From Bradyrhizobium liaoningense (GTDB taxonomy: Bacteria > Pseudomonadota > Alphaproteobacteria > Rhizobiales > Xanthobacteraceae), in the NCBI RefSeq assembly GCF_018130955.1, contig NZ_JAFCJM010000065.1, positions 1 to 38,810 on the forward strand: a stretch of 38,810 bases of DNA, given 5' to 3'. The position numbers were made by a program, and so were the translations under genes. A model generated the notes under the pieces. It was not told the origin of the DNA and made no database searches. It saw only the letters and a list, made by a program, of their open reading frames with translations. Of this stretch, positions 6,390 to 13,123 are shown one piece after another (the stretch's first letter is position 1; each line of letters starts with the position of its first letter).

Positions 6390-8015
6390 TCAGAAGTCCA
6401 TCGGCGGCGCGGCCTGTGTATGAGGCTCCGCCTTCTTGGGCTTGTCGGCCACGAGCGCTTCCGTGGTGACTAACAGCGAAGCCACTGAGGCTGCGTCTTG
6501 CAAGGCCGTGCGAACGACCTTGGCAGGATCGATCACGCCGGCCTTTACCAGATCCTGGTATTCGCCGGTCGCCGCATTGAAGCCCCAGTTGTAGCTGGCG
6601 TTCTCAAGCAGCTTGCCAACCACCAGCGAGCCGTCCTCGCCGGCGTTCTGGACAATCTGCCGCGCCGGCACTTGGATCGCTCGGCGCACGATGTCGACGC
6701 CGGCCTTCTGATCGGGGTTCGCCGTCTTGACGCCGTCGAGCGCCTTGAGCGCTCGGAGCAAGGCGACACCGCCGCCGGGCAGGATACCTTCCTCAACTGC
6801 TGCTCGCGTCGCGTGGAGCGCGTCGTCAACGCGGTCCTTCTTCTCCTTGACCTCGACCTCCGTGGCGCCGCCCACGCGGATCACCGCAACGCCGCCAGCG
6901 AGCTTTGCAAGGCGCTCCTGCAGCTTCTCGCGGTCGTAATCGGAGGTGGTTTCCTCGATCTGCGCCTTGATCTGCGCGACGCGGGCTTCGATGTCCTTTT
7001 TGGCACCAGCGCCGTTGACAATGGTGGTGTTCTCCTTGTCGATCACCACTTTCTTGGCGCGACCCAACATGTTCACGGTGACGTTCTCGAGCTTGATGCC
7101 GAGATCCTCCGCGATCGCGGTGCCGCCGGTGAGTATGGCAATGTCTTCCAGCATCGCCTTGCGGCGATCGCCGAAGCCCGGCGCCTTCACGGCTGCGACC
7201 TTCAGGCCGCCGCGCAGCCTATTGACGACAAGCGTTGCCAGTGCTTCGCCCTCGACGTCCTCGGCGACGATCAAAAGCGGCTTGCCGGTTTGCACGACAG
7301 CCTCCAGCAGCGGAAGCATGGTTTGCAGCCCGGACAGTTTCTTCTCGTGGATCAGGATGTAGGGGTCTTCGAGCTCAACCTTCATCTTTTCCGCGTTAGT
7401 CACAAAGTAAGGTGAGACATAGCCGCGGTCGAACTGCATGCCTTCGACCACCTCGAGCTCGGTGTTGAGGCTTTTGGCCTCCTCGACCGTGATGACGCCC
7501 TCGTTGCCAACCTTCTGCATGGCGTCAGCGAGGAAACGGCCGATCTCGGTGTCGCCGTTGGCCGAGATCGTCCCGATCTGAGAGATCTCGTCGTTGGAGG
7601 TGACTTTCTTGGCATGCGCCTTCAAGTCGCTGACAATTGCTTCCACCGCGAGATCGATGCCGCGCTTGAGGTCCATCGGATTCATGCCGGCCGCGACCGA
7701 TTTCGTACCTTCCTTGACGATGGCCTGCGCCAACACGGTGGCCGTGGTCGTGCCGTCGCCGGCCAGATCGTTGGTCTTGGACGCCACCTCGCGCACCATC
7801 TGGGCGCCCATGTTCTCGAACTTGTCTTCCAGCTCGATTTCCTTGGCGACGGTGACACCGTCCTTCGTGATGCGCGGCGCGCCGAACGACTTTTCGATCA
7901 CCACGTTGCGTCCCTTGGGACCGAGCGTGACCTTCACCGCATTCGCCAGTGTGTCCACTCCCCGCAGCATGCGCTCGCGGGCCTCGGTCGAAAATTTCAC
8001 GTCCTTGGCAGCCAT
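6390..8015 (-). CDS. groEL: 60-kDa chaperonin GroEL
   Basis: ATP-driven cytoplasmic folding chamber of 541 aa, full length. The ATP-binding loop GDGTTTATVLAQ holds the Asp needed for hydrolysis near residue 87, and the second catalytic Asp lies in KEKKDRVDDALHATRAA near residue 398. The apical domain (EGMQFDRGYVSPYF, KAPGFGDRRKAML) is intact. The C-terminus ends in ...PPMDF and lacks the GGM repeat of many GroELs. The ATG at 8015 follows AAAGGAGATTTGAAC; an in-frame TTG two codons earlier is not preferred. It follows groES by 45 bp in one operon. Bradyrhizobium species usually carry several groESL copies with different regulation, and this one sits within a heat-shock cluster. Confidence 0.98.
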   Translation of the reverse strand: MAAKDVKFSTEARERMLRGVDTLANAVKVTLGPKGRNVVIEKSFGAPRITKDGVTVAKEIELEDKFENMGAQMVREVASKTNDLAGDGTTTATVLAQAIVKEGTKSVAAGMNPMDLKRGIDLAVEAIVSDLKAHAKKVTSNDEISQIGTISANGDTEIGRFLADAMQKVGNEGVITVEEAKSLNTELEVVEGMQFDRGYVSPYFVTNAEKMKVELEDPYILIHEKKLSGLQTMLPLLEAVVQTGKPLLIVAEDVEGEALATLVVNRLRGGLKVAAVKAPGFGDRRKAMLEDIAILTGGTAIAEDLGIKLENVTVNMLGRAKKVVIDKENTTIVNGAGAKKDIEARVAQIKAQIEETTSDYDREKLQERLAKLAGGVAVIRVGGATEVEVKEKKDRVDDALHATRAAVEEGILPGGGVALLRALKALDGVKTANPDQKAGVDIVRRAIQVPARQIVQNAGEDGSLVVGKLLENASYNWGFNAATGEYQDLVKAGVIDPAKVVRTALQDAASVASLLVTTEALVADKPKKAEPHTQAAPPMDF

Positions 8016-8060
8016 GTTCAAATCTCCTTTCTTTTATGACTGTCAGTTTTTCGCGCGGCG

Positions 8061-8375
8061 TCAGGCCGCCTTCTTCAACTTGCCGCTGTGTTCGACGATC
8101 CCCAGGAGATCGCTCTCCTTCATGATCAGGAGATCCTGGCCGTCGATTTTCACCTCGGTCCCCGACCATTTGCCGAACAAGACCCGATCCCCCGTCTTCA
8201 CATCGAGCGGGACCAGTTGGCCTTGCTCATTCCGCGCGCCCGGGCCCGCGGCGATGATCTCGCCTTCCTGCGGCTTCTCTTTTGCGGTGTCGGGAATGAT
8301 GATGCCGCCGGCGGTCTTCTCCTCGGCATCGATGCGGCGCACGAGCACGCGGTCGTGCAACGGACGGAAATGCAT
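8061..8375 (-). CDS. groES: 10-kDa co-chaperonin GroES
   Basis: Heptameric lid for GroEL, 104 aa. The mobile loop that binds GroEL is clear (AEEKTAGGIIIPDTAKEKP), as are the FRPLHDRVLVRR start and the GDRVLFGKWSGTEVKIDGQD core. Two ATGs lie close together. The one at 8381 touches the AAGGAGG sequence, so the one at 8375, six bases from it, is chosen; it also gives the usual MxFRPLHDRV start. First gene of the groES-groEL operon, with an RpoH-like promoter at 8446-8493. No CIRCE inverted repeat is present upstream, so HrcA control is unlikely. Confidence 0.97.
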   Translation of the reverse strand: MHFRPLHDRVLVRRIDAEEKTAGGIIIPDTAKEKPQEGEIIAAGPGARNEQGQLVPLDVKTGDRVLFGKWSGTEVKIDGQDLLIMKESDLLGIVEHSGKLKKAA

Positions 8376-8445
8376 GCACATCCTCCTTAACAGTCTAACG
8401 ATGTCATTTGACCGGAGCCGGAAACCAGCCCCCGGCGGAAAAACG

Positions 8446-8493
8446 ACCTAGGAACGGAAAAAATCCGATTCAAGAGGGGCCGCAAAATTTTTT
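8446..8493 (-). promoter_or_regulatory. predicted RpoH promoter with upstream A/T tract for groESL
   Basis: On the minus strand: AAAAAATTTT (8484-8493), 9 bp, CTTGAA (8469-8474), then CCTAGGT (8446-8452) 18 nt after CTTG. The sequence after the -10 (CGTTTTTCCGCC) resembles the same region of the promoter at 3173 (CGTTTTTTGCCG). The arrangement supports heat induction by the RpoH encoded at 13555. Confidence 0.65.
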
Positions 8494-8845
8494 GGCGCTC
8501 CCAACAAGGGGCTGCCAACGTGGGGTTGAGCGGATTGCAGCGACGACCGAGGCGACGCACGAAAATCCCGCATAAGATTGGTTTGGTTGACGGTCCGAAC
8601 TGGTGCGGGGCTATCCGTTCAGACCGCATGAACCCGGATCCTGCTAGTCCCGGGCCGCTGTTGCTGGCAGCGCCTCGGCCATTTCCGCTGCAAGCAACGA
8701 TGACTTGGCCCGCATCAAGACCTGCGCGTTGTTGGTGATGTTCGAATTTGATGTCTGGTAACTTGGAAACAGATTGACGCGTGACTACATCTAGAATCGC
8801 AAGTGCGAACCCTACGGTTAGGACCCGTAAGCACGAGGTTGTTTC
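8494..8845. other. gene-free stretch between the groES promoter and the 8846 gene
   Basis: Frames crossing this region are shadows of low quality. I see no RNA gene, repeat or further promoter that I can support. Confidence 0.45.
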
Positions 8846-9046
8846 ATGAAGATTCGCCGCCGTTTCAAACAAACCGCTACCCTCGAAGAACGGCTCGCCA
8901 GCGAAGCCAAACGCCTTAGAGACCAAGCAAAACAGCTTCCTCCAGGGCCGGAGCAAGCAGACCTTCTACGAAGGGCTCGCGAAGACGAAATGATAGCCGA
9001 AATAGCTGGCTGGATCACATCTCCCGGACTACAGCCGCCGAAGTGA
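8846..9046 (+). CDS. small conserved-type helical protein (66 aa)
   Basis: The sequence starts MKIRRRFKQTATLEERLASE, continues with AKRLRDQAKQLPPGPEQADL and ends WITSPGLQPPK. This pattern (basic start, EERL helix, QLPPGPE turn, second helix, SPGLQPP end) is familiar from many tiny Bradyrhizobium proteins of unknown function. The ribosome site GAGG lies 7 nt upstream. No catalytic residues or membrane segment. Transcribed divergently from groESL. Confidence 0.75.
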   Translation: MKIRRRFKQTATLEERLASEAKRLRDQAKQLPPGPEQADLLRRAREDEMIAEIAGWITSPGLQPPK

Positions 9047-9243
9047 TGCGACCTCATTTGACGGCTCCAGATAATGCGAACCGAAACGGCCTTACGTGCG
9101 AAACGCGCTACCCGTATCTCTAATTGAATGATATTCTTGTCGTTCAATGAGGAGTAGAGCGATAGAGAAGGAAGCCGGTCGCGGAAGAGCGCTTCCTTAC
9201 CTGAGTGCGCTGGGAAATCCGTATGAATTCCTAACGTACCGGC

Positions 9244-9459
9244 TCAAGCTGACAAGCAAACCTTTGCTTCGGCGAGACAGGCATCCAATTGCGCCTTTAT
9301 CTCGCGCACCTGCTCCTCCAACGCAGCGAACGAGGCTTCACGGGTCGTGAGCACCGTCCTACCATCCTGGTCAAGAGAGCCGGCAGGCATTCCAACATAC
9401 GCCCTCGGAGGCACCTTCCCTTGACCACATTCAATGACAATCTCTATGCGAACTGCCAT
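9244..9459 (-). CDS. small hypothetical protein with coiled-coil end (71 aa)
   Basis: The frame from ATG 9459 has a GAGG ribosome site about 7 bases upstream. It begins with a beta-like segment (MAVRIEIVIECGQGKVPPR) and ends in a helical stretch with heptad spacing (FAALEEQVREIKAQLDACLA). Function unknown. A GTG two codons upstream is an alternative start. Composition favours a real gene, but no relative is recognised. Confidence 0.5.
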   Translation of the reverse strand: MAVRIEIVIECGQGKVPPRAYVGMPAGSLDQDGRTVLTTREASFAALEEQVREIKAQLDACLAEAKVCLSA

Positions 9460-9465
9460 GATCAC

Positions 9466-9842
9466 ACCTCGCCGAGAGCGCAGCAGCCGGCCTTTACCTC
9501 CCTCGCCTCCTGCCGCTGACGAGCTCCGATCTTGCTGAAGTCGTCTTAGGAAACGGTGCCGCGAATTTGATCCGCGGAGCCATTTGTACCTGACGGTAAG
9601 CGATCTAGAGCGGCGTGGGTAATCTTCAAGAGCGGGTGCCGACCGAAGGCTGCCGGAGTATCTTCCTTTAACTTCATTACAGCGGATTGACTGGTAAGCG
9701 TATGAGCAGCGGTCTCCTCCTCAACACTCGCCGGGCCTGAACGGCCAAGTTTGAATTGCTTGCTTCGGGCAAGGCTCGCGGCGGGTCACCCGGCATCGCA
9801 AAGAGCCGAGGAGAACTCGCGACTCGCAACACCCAAACCCAA
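9466..9842. other. gene-free stretch
   Basis: No credible gene, RNA or strong repeat is seen on either strand in these roughly 380 bases. Confidence 0.45.
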
Positions 9843-10064
9843 CTAGTCTCTCTCAATGGTCACCTGCGACTCGGTCGCGAGGCCGGCAAGAGATTCCGCA
9901 AGAGAGTGACGCAGCGCTTCATCTGAAGCATCGGTCGCTTTCCAGACGGCGATGTGTGGCACCTCGCTCCGACCACTCCAGACAAGGCTATACTTGCAGA
10001 TAAGCCCGCTTGCCTTCACGCAATCAAGGGCCTCAGTCAACGCATCATGAACCTTCGTAGTCAT
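9843..10064 (-). CDS. small hypothetical protein (73 aa)
   Basis: The ATG at 10064 is preceded by GGAGAGG at 5-nt spacing, which sets the start; the frame itself is longer. The protein (MTTKVHDALTEALDCVKASG, then LICKYSLVWSGRSEVPHIAV) looks like a compact helix-strand fold with an acidic helical end (SDEALRHSLAESLAGLA). No family is recognised. It lies 40 bp downstream of the 10105-10302 gene and may share its transcript. Confidence 0.55.
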   Translation of the reverse strand: MTTKVHDALTEALDCVKASGLICKYSLVWSGRSEVPHIAVWKATDASDEALRHSLAESLAGLATESQVTIERD

Positions 10065-10104
10065 CACAACCTCTCCGTGAGATGCCTGACAATGTTGCTC
10101 CTCG

Positions 10105-10302
10105 TCATTCAAGTCCCGCCCGTAACATGGCTCGCGCCACCTCGAGCTCGCTAATCGCCTGGCGCAGCGCCGCTCGTGCCGCAGCCTTGTCGCCATTCAT
10201 GCAAGCTGCGCACAGGTCTTCGAGATGGCGGGCCGCCGCCTTAGCGTGCGCGACAAGGTCTGCGGCACCCGCAAACGTGGGGCGGCGCTTTTTGTCAATC
10301 AT
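10105..10302 (-). CDS. small helical hypothetical protein (65 aa)
   Basis: MIDKKRRPTFAGAADLVAHA is followed by a long Ala-rich amphipathic helix pair (LEDLCAACMNGDKAAARAAL, RQAISELEVARAML). The second ATG at 10302 is chosen because GGGAGAA lies 6 nt before it. Function unknown. The helix-turn-helix layout with a Cys-x-x-Cys (CAAC) in the middle is notable but insufficient to assign metal binding. Confidence 0.5.
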   Translation of the reverse strand: MIDKKRRPTFAGAADLVAHAKAAARHLEDLCAACMNGDKAAARAALRQAISELEVARAMLRAGLE

Positions 10303-10963
10303 CAAAGCTTCTCCCACATTTCTTTGCTCGAGTGCGACGATATTTCACGAACACGCCACACCTAGCCCTGCACGGATCGTCGACCGCTCCACCGCTAGCT
10401 GATGGAGCTCATGTGGGCGGCGCTCATCTCTCAAACCCAGCGGCCTTACGGTTCTCATCAGAGGCAATCCATCTTCTTGCTCTAAGCCCACACCAAGGCA
10501 GCTGAATTCCAGATAATATGGAATTCTAGGGCGTCGCTAAGACACTTCAAGGGCCGCGGTTTCTCCCGCTAAGGCAAGAGCGGACGAGTTGACCTAGGCC
10601 GATACCTGAGCTTAGGTCACCAGGCGCCTCAAGTGGTCTGCACAATTCGCTATTATTCCGAGCGCCGGTGAACGTCCCGAGCTCGCCGGTTGACCAAATC
10701 GACCGAGTGCTGGTCGCTGATGACGAAGGGGAGCCACCTCCTTCAGTAATGCCGGCGCGTCTGACGCAACAGCGACCTGCGTGCGGTGCGGCATCGCAGG
10801 GTACGTTCGTATTTCGTCCCGCTGTCTTAAGTTGAATTTGGCAGCTCCTGATTTCGACTAGAGCGGCCGCGACCGATCTTGCGGCCCCTTGCGCTCCGCT
10901 TGGCAAAACCTAGTTTATTGGCTGCGTTGAACGTCAGACCCGCATGGGATAGGCGGAATCCCG
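10303..10963. other. long gene-poor stretch
   Basis: About 660 bases without a credible gene. The open frames are Arg/Ser/Gly-rich shadows. The only structure I can point to is the perfect inverted repeat at 10504-10526. Confidence 0.5.
10504..10526. repeat. perfect 8-bp inverted repeat GAATTCCA / TGGAATTC
   Basis: GAATTCCA, a 7-nt A/T-rich spacer (GATAATA), then TGGAATTC. It could be an operator or a small hairpin. It has no obvious gene partner. Confidence 0.5.
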
Positions 10964-11251
10964 ATGCACGACCGCGAGGATTTGGAAGACCTTATTCTGT
11001 TGCAAATTGAGCGTGTGCGCGCCGGAAACGATCGAACCCATGTGATGATTTGTCGCTCATACGAGCGTATCGATCCAGAGGACTGCTTGAGACCGAAGTC
11101 CCGTGGCGTCGGTGGCGCGAAGGCTTACCTGAAGAAGCCCGTTCTCCGGTTGCGCCGCAGATTGAGACCTCTCGCGACCAAACTGGCCGCGAAGGCGACG
11201 GCGACACCTGCCGATGACGTCACGCGCGTGCAGCTAGGAGCAAGGAGGTGA
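10964..11251 (+). CDS. basic hypothetical protein, duplicate of the segment upstream of rpoH
   Basis: 95 aa, beginning MHDREDLEDLILLQIERVRA and ending in a strongly basic part with AKAYLKKPVLRLRRRLRPLA and TKLAAKATAT. DNA from about 11128 onward is roughly three-quarters identical by eye to 13420-13510, just upstream of rpoH, where the translation reads AKAYVKKRARRSYRR and SKVAAKTTAT. The similarity continues past the stop into a degraded copy of the rpoH start. This gene is therefore part of a duplicated block; whether it is still expressed is unclear. No known domain. Confidence 0.4.
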   Translation: MHDREDLEDLILLQIERVRAGNDRTHVMICRSYERIDPEDCLRPKSRGVGGAKAYLKKPVLRLRRRLRPLATKLAAKATATPADDVTRVQLGARR

Positions 11252-11254
11252 GTG

Positions 11255-11430
11255 TCATGGCATATTGCAGTACTTCCCTCCGTCTCCTCGCATGGAGCGC
11301 TATCTGACGGAGATCCGGGAATTCCCGCCTCTGGGAGCCTCGGAGGAGAACCCGATCGAGGCCGAAGAGAAATCGCCGGGTGGCATCATCATTCCCGATA
11401 CGGCGCGTGGAGCGAAGGGCGGTGATAAGG
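11255..11430 (+). pseudogene. chimeric relic: rpoH 5' end joined to a groES fragment
   Basis: Translation from 11265 reads MQYFPPSPRMERYLTEIREF and PPLGASEE, matching the RpoH start at 13555 (LSRYLTEIRKFPFLEASEE). At 11352 it switches to IEAEEKSPGGIIIPDTARG, which is the GroES mobile loop (compare IDAEEKTAGGIIIPDTAKE in the groES gene at 8061-8375). The upstream ribosome-site region (AGCAAGGAGGTGAGTGTCATGG) also resembles that of rpoH. The frame runs on to 11783 but is antisense to two small genes there and carries no further domain. A gene relic made by recombination between two heat-shock genes is the simplest reading. Confidence 0.75.
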
Positions 11431-11543
11431 TCCCACGCTCCTCATGCAAGACCAATCCATCTTTTTGCTCTGCAAACCGCCGTGGACGTTCAGGCCAGCA
11501 CCAAAGTCTGCGCGTGTATCCGGAAAACGAGCATGGCGACAGG

Positions 11544-11729
11544 CTATGCCGCGCGCCGCACCGGAGACGATCGCTCTTCGACAAACTTCCGCAGAGCTTC
11601 CTCTTCCTCCTTCATACACCGCTGAAAACGTTCGCGCTCGGCGCGGGAAGGAGCGGAATCGCGCAGGCGCCGATAGTGATCGATGATTTTCGCGTGTCCC
11701 CGGATAATGAAAGCTTCAGGCCCGGACAT
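11544..11729 (-). CDS. small helical hypothetical protein (61 aa)
   Basis: MSGPEAFIIRGHAKIIDHYR is followed by RLRDSAPSRAERERFQRCMK and EEEEALRKFVEERSS. It is a charged two-helix protein whose HYRRLRDSAPSRAERERF stretch follows the same spacing as the RYxRLLxTxLxDxERxFI motif of the upstream gene. The start overlaps the end of the 11716-11949 gene by 14 bp, so the two are probably translated together. Function unknown. Probably expressed from the RpoH-like promoter at 12015-12042. Confidence 0.65.
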   Translation of the reverse strand: MSGPEAFIIRGHAKIIDHYRRLRDSAPSRAERERFQRCMKEEEEALRKFVEERSSPVRRAA

Positions 11730-11949
11730 GACGCCCCTCTACGCTGCTACGTTTGCTGGTTGCCCAAGCGCCGGCAGAACTGAAGGGAAACGTCGTTTTG
11801 ACGAGAGCTTCGGCTTCGGCCTGTTCTTCCTCCAGCCGCTTTGCGATGAAGGCCCGCTCCAGGTCCGAGAGTTGTGTCGTGAGCAGCCGCTCGTAGCGGC
11901 GAATGTTGTTCCGGTGCGCCCGCAGGCGGGCAAGGTTCTCCTCGATCAT
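11716..11949 (-). CDS. small helical protein with the RRYERLLTTQL motif (77 aa)
   Basis: MIEENLARLRAHRNNIRRYE leads into RLLTTQLSDLERAFIAKRLE and EEQAEAEALVK, a helical hairpin shared with the N-terminus of the GreA fusion and the C-terminus of the 1413-1937 protein. The ribosome site AGGAG lies 6 nt before ATG 11949. A near-consensus RpoH promoter (12015-12042) lies 66 bp upstream. The gene is divergent from the Hsp20 gene at 12255. No catalytic residues. A structural or partner-binding role under heat shock is an inference from position and motif sharing. Confidence 0.75.
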   Translation of the reverse strand: MIEENLARLRAHRNNIRRYERLLTTQLSDLERAFIAKRLEEEQAEAEALVKTTFPFSSAGAWATSKRSSVEGRHVRA

Positions 11950-12014
11950 CGTCGTCTCCTGACGGTCGTCATGCTTTCCTTGTGCAAGAGGAAAAGCCCC
12001 TGGCGCCGAAAAAA

Positions 12015-12042
12015 AAATAGGTGCGGGCAGCCCTCTGTCAAG
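12015..12042 (-). promoter_or_regulatory. RpoH-type promoter for the small genes 11949-11544
   Basis: CTTGAC (12037-12042), exactly 17 nt after CTTG, then CCTATTT (12015-12021). This matches the alphaproteobacterial RpoH consensus CTTG-N17-CYTATNT at every defined position. Confidence 0.75.
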
Positions 12043-12092
12043 ACGCCGCGCGGCCACTCAACGGCGGGTTAACCACGCCGGTTGGCGGACGC

Positions 12093-12139
12093 AAAAATTT
12101 TTCCCCGCCCTCTTGAACTTTTTCCAGGCTTGAAGAATC
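12093..12139 (+). promoter_or_regulatory. predicted heat-shock promoter with A/T tract for the Hsp20 gene at 12255
   Basis: AAAAATTTTT (12093-12102), 9 bp, CTTGAA (12112-12117). The -10 expected at 12133-12139 reads AAGAATC, a poor match to CYTATNT. The call rests on the -35 and on the shared A/T-tract module. It is back-to-back with the promoter at 12015-12042. Confidence 0.5.
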
Positions 12140-12145
12140 TTTTGA

Positions 12146-12254
12146 CCACGCAGAGATGCGGCCGAGGCGCCACTTGGGCCCCGGACTGAAAGGCGGGCAC
12201 CGGCAGGTGTCCAGTGCCGGCTCGTACCCAACTTGCTCTCAGGAGGATTTGGCT
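12146..12254 (+). promoter_or_regulatory. ROSE-type RNA thermometer in the leader of the Hsp20 gene at 12255
   Basis: The leader ends with CTTGCTCTCAGGAGG and ATTTGGCT before ATG (12232-12254), the ROSE 3' box in which the ribosome site is trapped at low temperature. Upstream a perfect CCGGCA/TGCCGG hairpin (about 12200-12220) could form the preceding stem. The box differs from that at 3052-3074 by a single base over 23. Confidence 0.82.
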
Positions 12255-12707
12255 ATGAGGTATGATTGGACTCCCCTCTGGAGGTCGACCATCGGCTTCG
12301 ACCGCCTTTTTGACGTTCTCGACGAGGTCCAGCGGACTGCCGAAGAGAGCTATCCCCCCTACAACATCGAGCGTCTCGACGAGAACCGCTTCCGAATTTC
12401 GGTGGCTCTGGCCGGATTCAGGCAGGACGAGATCGCGCTCACCGTCGAGCAAAATGTGCTGACGCTCGAAGGCAGCAAGGGTGAGAAGGAAGAGAAGACC
12501 TTTCTGCATCGCGGCATTTCGGCGCGTTCCTTCCGGCGCCAATTCACGCTGGCCGACCATGTCGAGGTCAAGGGTGTTCGCTTCGAGCACGGCCTCCTCA
12601 TCATCGACCTTCTGCGCGAAATTCCGGAAGCGATGAAGCCGCGCCGCATCCCGATTGGCGAAGTCAGTACAGGCAATGTCAGGCGGATCGAGGCGAAGGC
12701 CGCCTGA
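12255..12707 (+). CDS. Hsp20 small heat-shock protein, IbpA/HspA-like class A (150 aa)
   Basis: Holdase chaperone closely related to the product of 2602-3051. The N-terminus MRYDWTPLWRSTIGFDRLFD, the central PYNIERLDENRFRISVALAG, the GVRFEHGLLIIDLLREIPE signature and the RRIPIG anchor are all in place. The frame extends upstream to 12156, but that part is the thermometer leader. First gene of a likely operon with 12791-13114. Regulation is by promoter 12093-12139 and the ROSE element. A weak hairpin (AGCCGCG...CGCGGCT, about 12733-12756) follows the stop. Confidence 0.95.
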   Translation: MRYDWTPLWRSTIGFDRLFDVLDEVQRTAEESYPPYNIERLDENRFRISVALAGFRQDEIALTVEQNVLTLEGSKGEKEEKTFLHRGISARSFRRQFTLADHVEVKGVRFEHGLLIIDLLREIPEAMKPRRIPIGEVSTGNVRRIEAKAA

Positions 12708-12790
12708 TCGATCTTTCCACTCGGCGCCAATCCAGCCGCGTGGATTACCGCGCGGCTACCTCAAACTCGTCCTTGGAATTGGAGGCAGCC

Positions 12791-13114
12791 ATGCGGCCGA
12801 CGACCGCTCGTCATGACAACGTATTCGAATTTGAAGCGCTTCTTCATCCCGGCAAGGTCTATGGGCATCCACGCGACGTTGTCGCTGACCCGACCTTAAG
12901 CCTCGGCGAGAAGCGCGCCATTCTCGCCTCGTGGGCGTCCGATGCCTCGCCGATCGCATCCTGTCCCGCCCTTCGCGCGCCGGAGGGCCTTAAGGCGCCC
13001 ATCCGCGTCGACGAAATTCTCGAGGACTTGTGCGCCCTTGACGGTGGTCCGCGCAATCCGCCAGGCGGAAGGCCCATGCGCCTGCGCTCGACCGAGCGGC
13101 GGGCGGCGGCCTAG
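12791..13114 (+). CDS. hypothetical protein linked to Hsp20 genes (107 aa)
   Basis: Unknown function. The ATG at 12791 is set by GGAGG at 5-nt spacing; a longer frame from 12740 lacks a ribosome site. It reads FEFEALLHPGKVYGHPRDVV, then LSLGEKRAILASWASDASPI, an acidic RVDEILEDLCALD helix and a PPGGRPMRL end. The same arrangement forms the N-terminal half of the 1413-1937 protein. Both copies lie just downstream of Hsp20 genes, so this domain appears to travel with small heat-shock proteins in this region. No catalytic residues or membrane segment are seen. Confidence 0.75.
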   Translation: MRPTTARHDNVFEFEALLHPGKVYGHPRDVVADPTLSLGEKRAILASWASDASPIASCPALRAPEGLKAPIRVDEILEDLCALDGGPRNPPGGRPMRLRSTERRAAA

Positions 13115-13123
13115 GAGGAAGCC

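Noticed and set aside
6498..7415. 305-aa plus-strand frame opposite groEL
   Set aside because: Antisense shadow of a highly conserved gene, with no ribosome site or recognisable domain.
8376..8600. CIRCE element (TTAGCACTC-N9-GAGTGCTAA) in front of groESL
   Set aside because: Searched for and not found; only the RpoH-like promoter is supported.
8387..8956. 189-aa minus frame upstream of groES
   Set aside because: It overlaps the better-supported gene at 8846 and the groES promoter, and no domain is visible.
10547..10906. 119-aa minus frame in the gene-poor stretch
   Set aside because: Ser/Gly/Arg-rich with no ribosome site or conserved look; treated as non-coding.
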